Assembly (NCBI RefSeq): GCF_036324505.1
Contig: NC_086351.1
Coordinates: 1,377,501 to 1,441,500 of the forward strand
DNA: 64,000 nucleotides
From: Eleginops maclovinus
Lineage: Eukaryota > Chordata > Actinopteri > Perciformes > Eleginopidae
Direction: 5' to 3'
Position 1 is the first letter of the stretch, and every line of letters begins with the position of its first letter. The notes beneath the pieces were generated by a model. That model was not told the DNA's origin. It did not search any database and worked only from the letters and a program-made list of their open reading frames with translations. A program made the position numbers and the translations under genes. Below are positions 24,205 through 64,000 of the stretch, piece after piece.

Positions 24205-24481
24205 TACGAAGAGCGCATGCGCGTGTCTCCCGGAAACATGGTTGTTTTGGTAGGGGCTAGTATAACACTCCTTTGTCAAAAGGTAAAACTACACATAAAC
24301 TAGCCATCTTTCACCTCCGGATTAACTACGCTCGTCAGGATAAGCTTCATTATGTTCTCTCAGAGTCGATGAAACGAACTGTGTTTCGAGGAAAGGACAG
24401 ATATTTGGTTATTTTGGTGAACGAAAGCTAGCTGACGTTAGCGGTTAGCTAGCTTGTCACTGTCAACAAGCCGTGTTCAGA
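24205..24481 (+). promoter_or_regulatory. capn7 promoter and 5' UTR, NRF1 and ETS motifs
   Basis: The NRF1 core palindrome GCGCATGCGC lies at 24213-24222. An ETS-type CCCGGAA follows at 24229-24235. No TATA box is evident. This combination is typical of broadly expressed vertebrate genes. The capn7 start codon is about 260 bp downstream at 24482. The exact transcription start is not visible from sequence alone. Confidence 0.55.
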
Positions 24482-38571
<14,090 letters not shown>

Positions 38572-38995
38572 AGGAGGAGGAGGAGGAGGATTATTATGGG
38601 ATGTACTGTGACGACGTTTCAAGGCCTCAAAGAACACAAAGAATGTTTCACAGCCTTCCTTAAACTCCAGATGACACCTGAGGACAGATCGTAGGGAGGA
38701 TCCGCAGTGATGGAACTTCAGTCCAGGCGTTCTTTGGACACGTTTTCACCTTCCGCCAAAACAGAGCAAAGAGTTACAGTGATGATACATCATTACAGGG
38801 TTACGCTATTTTATAGTGTGGAGGATTTCAAATTGAAGCTTCATCTTTTTCTTTTTTAGTTTCGCTTCACCTGAACACAGCTGGGGATTTCAGGTTAAAT
38901 AATCTGCAGCCAAAAAGAGGAACAGCTGTTTAGGGTTTCTGGAGGAGCAGGAACAGAGAGACAGTTTCCTGCAAAGTTTCCTTAATTCTCAGGAG

Positions 38996-39078
<83 letters not shown>

Positions 39079-41565
39079 TACGTGTGTGTGAACATGTTTG
39101 ATTGTCGCTATCAACCTTCTACAAGTCAGAGAAAATGTAAATGTGTTGCCAAGTTCACCTCCTCTGTTTACCTGTTTATTGACAGCACTTTTTCTCCCTA
39201 TGGTTTCCTCAGATATGATCCTTTTGTTCCCTGAACTCTTTTCAGAAAAGCCTCGCTCACCTTGCTGCTTCTACCTGAGATTGCTCTGTACGAAATTTGA
39301 CTAATCAGCACTTAAAACGACACAGTGATTTGATCTGCAACACTGCAGAGCTTTGCATCTTGAAGTCTCACTCTACGTCAGCGGAGTGAGATCTGCGGCT
39401 GCATGCTGATCAGCATCATACGGTTTAATGTTCATATAAGTTATGATGCATCATGAGGAAGCAGTCTTTCAGGAGCAGGAAGCGATGCCCTTTATTTGCA
39501 CATAATAATTGTGTCTGCAGAATGCACAGCTGTGTTCATTCTGAGGGCTTTGGTACATGTCGGCACACAAAGTGGTCCTGTGTTTACGGACTGTGCGCTG
39601 CTGGAGTGAATGTAAACCGTCTGCAAGCAATATTATATCATAGTGAAATGTTAGATAACGGTGGTTTAAAACTCAGAGAAGCAGCGAATGATCACATTTC
39701 AGATCCTGGAGCGAGATGTGTTGGTGAACTTTTAGCATTTCTGCGCATTAAATGACTCAAAGCGAATACATGATTCAAACTGATGTCGTACGAAGAGGAT
39801 TGGGGCCAAATGTGAGCTTTGTTTCTACGTGACCCTCCTCTTCCTGATTCAAGTTTTATTATTTGACTTTTTGATAATTTGACACTGACTGTGGACAGAA
39901 TTACAAAACAAATCACAATATAATCCACAGATGCTTTATTTTGGGTTATTTCTCTCTCGCTTTGGCTTTTAAAACATATCATTTATAAGGTTTTTTGCAG
40001 ATTCTGTTTGTGATACACTCTACCTGGTACTTGTTTGGGAAGAATGGTGACTTTTTTGACTCATAATTACTGTTAACATTAATTAAGAGTAGGTTGAAAC
40101 GTTTAAAGAGTGAAATATAGCTTTAAATTGCCAAGTATTTCTGTCCGATATCCGCTCGATAAATCATCCTCATCATCATCATCATCATCATCCTCATAAT
40201 GAATGCCATATCCAGTCTCTTTAACGTACCGGACAATCTTGCAGCCGCCTGTTGTTTGAATGATGTTTGCAGAACTTGCACTATATGTGGGGCTGACGTG
40301 TTCAAAGTCTGAATACAGAACTGGTATCTGAAGTGTGTGTGCTCTCTGATTTCTTATTCATGTGGGGATGGGAGGGGCTTTTATTTTGAAGGAGCTAGCG
40401 ACACTCAACACACTACACTATGGCTTCCTTTTGGACAGACTAATGTGTTATCGACATTATAAACTGTGACGTTATTATGCCACAGAATATGAAGCGTTTC
40501 ACATTTTTTAAACACTGTCCTGTCTTTTGTTGTCTTTGTTTCTGCTGTTGATCATTTTACATTTGTTTGTGCATCATTTTGACGTCATACGACACTATGA
40601 CATGTTTTTATGAGGACTCCAGTACAGAGCCCTGAGGGACGCACCATGATGAGAAGAGGCTGAGGAAAACGTCTCAGTGTCTGAAGGGTCGACTTTTCAA
40701 TGCTTCTTAAGGACAGCACTTAGAAATACCACAAAGTGAAGAGCAGGTGAGGAAATGAAATCATCGTTTTAGTTTTCCACGCCCAGTTTTTAATCCAAGT
40801 CTCATTTGTAGCAGCTGGATTAGATTAAAACCGAGCGCTCTGCAATATATTTAAATGTGGATTTCAATCATTATCAACCTTTGTCTTGTTTGTTTTTTGC
40901 CAAAATAATGTTGTGTTAGAAGATGTATTAGTAAACCATTTAAACACCTGAAGAGTTAATCAGTATATCAAACTACTCATGATGGCATAATGAAAGTAAA
41001 TACCACCATGATAATCCCGTTTATCGTGCCAAACCCTGAATATCTGCAGTCGATAAGTAACTTCAGTAAATACAACATACCCTTACATTTACTACAGGAG
41101 CGTTTAGCATTTGAAAACACCAGTTATTTATTGAACATCTCCACATGTGACTTCATTTCCTTTCCTCTGCATGGTTTACAGTATGCCAAGTGCCATTCAA
41201 CAGTAACAAATTCTCAATTTCCTTTAACAGTTAGACCAATTATTTAATGGATAAAGCACTTTTTAAAATGATCCCCAAGTCAAAGGTCAGGCAGCTAAAG
41301 TACATTTCCTTTTTTTGAACAAATAACAATAAAATAACAACATGAATAAAGACGTGTCTCTCTGCCGTCACCGACACATCGTCGACGGTCTCAGGCGTGA
41401 GAGTCCAAATGTGCATCGTCCTTCATGAAGCGAATGGGAGTGACATCGCCGCCGTGACGAACAGGAAACCTTATTTACACCTTCCAGGACCTTCAGCGTC
41501 TCTCTCTCACTGGAGTCTCTAAATGTCGTGGCTCAGTTTTTTCAGAGTTTGGCTCAAGAAATCCT
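38572..41565. other. Convergent 3' UTRs of capn7 (+) and sh3bp5 (-)
   Basis: The tail-to-tail interval contains a (GT)n tract at 38998-39075 in the capn7 3' UTR. TTTATT at 41127-41132 is a possible minus-strand poly(A) signal for sh3bp5. A short ATC/TCA tract lies at 40168-40195. No further gene is supported. Confidence 0.5.
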
Positions 41566-59870
<18,305 letters not shown>

Positions 59871-62800
59871 CTGAGAGCGAGAAAGAGAAAGGTCAGTGAT
59901 TCAGGTCAACACAAAACACAAAATAGAGGACACCAGCAGAACCTTTTGGAGGACTCAAGTAAAGATACAACAACCCAGTGGTGGTTCAACGATATACCAG
60001 ATGCTCTGTTTCCTATGGTGGTGCTTTAGTGCCACCAGAGCATCGAGGGGTTATACAGTTACAGGACTGCTAGTCGAGACAAATGCCTCTTCCATTTAAG
60101 GGACTTAAGTTGTTGTTTTTCCAACTACAAAACCAGATAATAGCCAATTGTTTCAACTGGGATTCTGTTAAACCACATTCTAAGTCTGTGCACGCTGTTC
60201 ATGCATCATATAACGTGCATGTACAGCTGTAAATTAATACAACACATCCCCGAAACAAGAGCCACCTGCTGATTTAACAACACAAAGGGGGTTAGCATTG
60301 AAGCTATCAGCAACTTTTGCTCACTTAAGGTGGTCTGACATTTAAGGTGGACCAGCTTTCCTGCTTTTATTAACAACCTGTTCCTACAAGGTTTTTAGCT
60401 CAAAAATCAGATGTTTTTCCTCCAAATCTTGCCAGTGCAAATGCTCTTGTCCATCCTTTAAATTAGCCCTACTGAACAAACACTAGTAGCTATTGACCCT
60501 TGGCTTTTCTCACTAGCTGCTTGCAAAGGTAATAGTAAAGGAAATGAAACTGCTTTATGCGTGCCTCTTCTATGAATCACAACGTTTTTTTAAACTTTAG
60601 CCTCAAAGTATGTCTCAATAATGGATAAGAAACACTAGCTCCCAACCGCAAAATGAATCTAATCTGGGTGAATTATTCACACCATGTGCCAGATAAAGCT
60701 GACACGCTTTTTCTGAGAACAAGTGTCCCATTAAAATACTGAAAGCAGACAAGCGCCTATCGGCTGGCAGTGAATGTGCTGATCGTTTTATAAACTGGTA
60801 CGAAGCAAACCATTACTGAGAGCTACGTTAGTTTCTCAGACTGACAAGCATTCAGCTCAGAAATATCATCATGGTTATGTAAATGGCATGAAGGGCACGG
60901 GGAAAAAAGGAATGCCAGAAGCTTCCCGGATCCCTGCGAGGAAACGCTCGCTTTAATGTTCCACCTTGTTCAGAGGTACAGGACACATCAGGGACCAGGA
61001 TGGCAGCACTGGGCACGATCCGAGGTCCAAGCTTCACCTCGCTGTCCCCAAATGCATCCTTCAGTTTGATAAAAACAACTGTTGGGTTTCCTTTTTTTAG
61101 GACGTAAACACACGTCCGCAAACTGTCTTTCTTACTCTTGAAAGCTAAAGAAGCCCCTTAATACTGAGAGACTATTGTCAATCAGCTAGAGGAGACAACC
61201 CCACAAGACAAGGTAGGTCAACTAAAATCTCCTTCAGAACTGCTGAGTCTTTCTAGTTGTATCTCTTGGGTTGTAGCTTTCAGGGAACGGTTGTAGACGT
61301 ACAAGACAAGGTCATATTCCTCCTTACCAATTACATCTCCGACCTTGTGGGTTGAAACGTTATCAAAGCACTGTCCGGGAAACAAGCTACTAAGGTCTGT
61401 TTAGCCACAATATCAAAGGAAGCAAACGTCTGAATGTTTTCATCCGTGCATAAAACCCCAAAGCCGCATATCTAAGGACCGACGCCGGTTCAGGTACTCT
61501 GAATCTGTGCCCAGTTTTCAGATAAGTTTAATCTTTTAAAAAGATTCAATGACGCAAATCACTACCGGACATTCCTGCAAGTAGAGAAACCGTGGAGCAA
61601 TCAGCATTATGTAAGCAGGATTAGGAATAGGGACGCCATCTTGTTGCACAGCTACGAGCTAACCTGCAACATCAATACAAAACAGCGCCAGTAACACGGC
61701 AAGGAAAGAGCGTATAAACAAACAATGGATGTGTTTTATGAAACCTTATCCATGTTGGAAGCAGATGTAGATGTTCTAGGAGTCAGATAGGGGTTATAGA
61801 TCTAAGTATGCATCCCATGAAGCATAGCATGAAGTGTGTTGACCAATCAGAGGCTGTTATTGGCGCTGCATAACAACTTTGTTGTGTTTGTTTGTAGGGA
61901 GGTGTAGATGGTGCTTTGAAATCTTTTATTTTCCCCATGGTCGCCAAGACTTGAAAGAACTATATCCTGATGTCTGCAGGATTTTAGACTTCTTTTCACT
62001 GAGGGATTCGAACACATTTCTGAGTGATCTTGTTTGTTCTTTTGTACTTATGGTCTCATTGCTATCGGTACACCCATGTGACATCCCTGTCGTCTACATA
62101 TGCTGATAGCTTAGCTTGCTATGAATACAAACATGTATGTTACTTGATTATGGAGCACAGGGTTCATGTTTGAATTACATTTTTACCCAAATAAAAAAGA
62201 CCGGGCGATCCAAACAGAGGGTTAAAAGCTAAACGACACTTCAACTAATCTGCGCTACGACAAATCCCCCGTACCCCCGGTTGGGAACCACTGGACCAGA
62301 TAACGCGTGAGACACACATAGGTACATCAGCTGCGTAACCAGTAGGTGTGTGACATCACTATTTGGTTTTGATTGGTCAACATTTTCCAAAAAACGATCA
62401 TAGTTTGAGTTAAAATAAGAATGCTTGTTTCGTTGCATGTGAGACTAAAGTCATGTCCTAAGTTAACTTAATAAATCAGTGTCCCTTTTGTACATCAGTT
62501 AAAATGATCAGATTCACACACAGTGTTGGTTTTACAAACAGCAGTCTCCTGTGGGGTTCATACCCTCCTGACTTCCCTTTTACACCCCCATCATGAGCAG
62601 CTGTCAGAATATCAGACAGTCACTCCTTAGAATGTCTTCACCTGAGGAGGGATTGGCGTGTAGTTGGGTAACATGTAGGGTTGCCAAACTTCCCCCTAAA
62701 CAGTCTTACATGTCTTTCATCAACCGCTCAGCAAGTCGATTAAAGGTTCAGATAATAAAACAAGTTCCTGTGAGCGGTGCAACACATCGTGCATAATGGA

Positions 62801-63594
62801 GAAGTGCTGCAGGAATACAAACACTGAGCTACGGTACTTTATAGTCGCTCAGAGCTCTGGATGTTTGCTCATTGTTCATTAGCTATTCTACGGACATTAG
62901 AGGAGTCCGAGAGACGGCTGTTGCCTTTAAATGCACTTTAAGAGTCAGAACAAAGACACCCCGAGGCCAGCGAAAGGGGATCTCACCAAGCACAGACCGT
63001 GAGAAGAAGCCTGTGTTTATACGTGTTGAGAAAGGGTACGGTCAGAGTGATGCATGTGCTCCGGTCGGACTGGAGGCTGTGTCATAAGCTGAACTGCACA
63101 TGTAAGAGTGATGGTTTATGGTGCGTTTGTTTAATTGAAACTCTTAAGTCACATGTATCTTCAGCTGTTCGTTATGGACCAGCTGTGCGTGTCAGTCGGC
63201 TCTCAGTCTTTTTTGGAGTCACTATATTTGCAATCTTTGTGTGTAACCATTAAAAGCATATTGAAGTTCCCTTTTGCAAGTTCCTGCTTTTCATGCGAGT
63301 TAGCTGGAAACGTTTCACAGTAAGAACAGGACTGCATTTTCATCCGAATAGCAGAACTAACATACATCTGCTGGCTAACTGTTCATGCAATCCTTTGGAG
63401 CATTCAAGGTAATCCATTTTGGATCAGATCAAAAGGGCTGAATAAGATTTGAAACCGCTTCAAAACAATGTTTGGCTAATTGGTTGAAGCAAACCTCATG
63501 ACACCTGATACCAAAGTCCCAAAAATAAAAGGTCTTTTTTATCTGACTGGAGACTTCTGCCAAAACCCAAAATCCTATTAGAGCTTCATTAAAA
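59871..63594. other. sh3bp5 first intron (5' part of the gene lies beyond the window)
   Basis: No exon encoding the acidic N-terminus of SH3BP5 could be found here, so exon 1 is probably to the right of 64000. The sequence has no recognisable gene or clear repeat. Confidence 0.5.
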
Positions 63595-64000
63595 GGCAGA
63601 ATCAGTACTTTTACTCCTCTACGTTTATTTAGTTGCTAGGCAGATTAGGATTACTGATGGTAAATATAATCTCCCTTAAATCAGACTGTAGTTCACCTGC
63701 AGTAAATCCAGCAGCTACCCTGCAGTATACAAAGCCATTCAAACTAGCTGCACCTTTACCAGCTCTGAGAACACTTTAATGATCAATCATTATAAAACAT
63801 ATCAGAGATATTATTCTGAAATGGACCAATCAGACAATGACTACTTTTACTGTCGCTACTTTAAGTACATTTAGAGGAGAGTACTTTCTACTTTCACTGG
63901 AGGAACATTTAGAATACTTTCACTGTGACAGAGTATTCCTACACTCTGGTACTTCTACTTTACTCAAGTACAAGACCTGAGTACTTCTACTTTACTCAAG
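63595..64000 (-). repeat. Inverted copy C of the 32/33-bp minisatellite element
   Basis: Reverse complement of the tail seen at 2083-2433 (63595-63950), then the start of the 32-bp repeat (ACTTTACTCAAGTACAAGAC) which runs off the window. It shows the element is dispersed and is found in both orientations about 58-62 kb apart. Confidence 0.95.

Overview
This window is vertebrate nuclear DNA, almost certainly from a teleost (ray-finned) fish. The genes are split by GT-AG introns. One gene is a fish-type NLR (FISNA-NACHT plus 174-bp LRR exons). hAT elements, LINE tails, a tRNA-related SINE and long CA/GT microsatellites are abundant. The neighbour pair capn7 / sh3bp5, convergent and tail to tail, matches the known vertebrate gene order. 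All exon boundaries below were read by eye from splice signals, reading phase and family similarity.

Layout. 1-950 is an ATT/ATC microsatellite. 951-3520 holds the 3' part of a C-type-lectin receptor gene whose small upstream exon is present three times in tandem. 1554-5585 contains two arrays of a 32/33-bp minisatellite with a shared tail; a third copy, inverted, sits at the right edge (63595-64000). 5586-7560 is non-coding with short tandem repeats. 7999-10472 is a five-exon hAT (BED zinc finger) transposase with an open reading frame. 11131-11328 is a small non-autonomous hAT element with terminal inverted repeats and a target-site duplication.

11500-23400 is a complete NLR gene: a RING finger, then FISNA-NACHT, then four LRR exons, about 990 aa, with no B30.2 domain. 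Its first coding intron is occupied by a 2,898-bp hAT element (13448-16345) with a perfect 8-bp target-site duplication and an apparently intact antisense transposase. Just upstream of its first coding exon lies a recent copy of capn7 exon 16 with a frameshift.

24213-38571 is the complete capn7 gene (21 exons, 830 aa, catalytic Cys307/His475/Asn495), preceded by a TATA-less promoter with NRF1 and ETS motifs. 41566-59870 is sh3bp5 on the minus strand: seven exons are present and the first exon lies beyond the right edge. Its introns carry two long arrays of the same 57-bp unit in opposite orientation, a 29-bp minisatellite made of ETS-like motifs, and a candidate alternative first exon.

The genes do not form one pathway. 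CAPN7 is an ESCRT-binding cysteine protease, SH3BP5 a RAB11 exchange factor and JNK-binding protein. The NLR and the lectin are immune-type genes in a repeat-rich flank that looks structurally labile. I found no convincing wholly new biological system. The most unusual items are the RING-NLR with its young hAT insertion and capn7 exon copy, the inverted 57-bp arrays, and the in-frame triplicated lectin exon.
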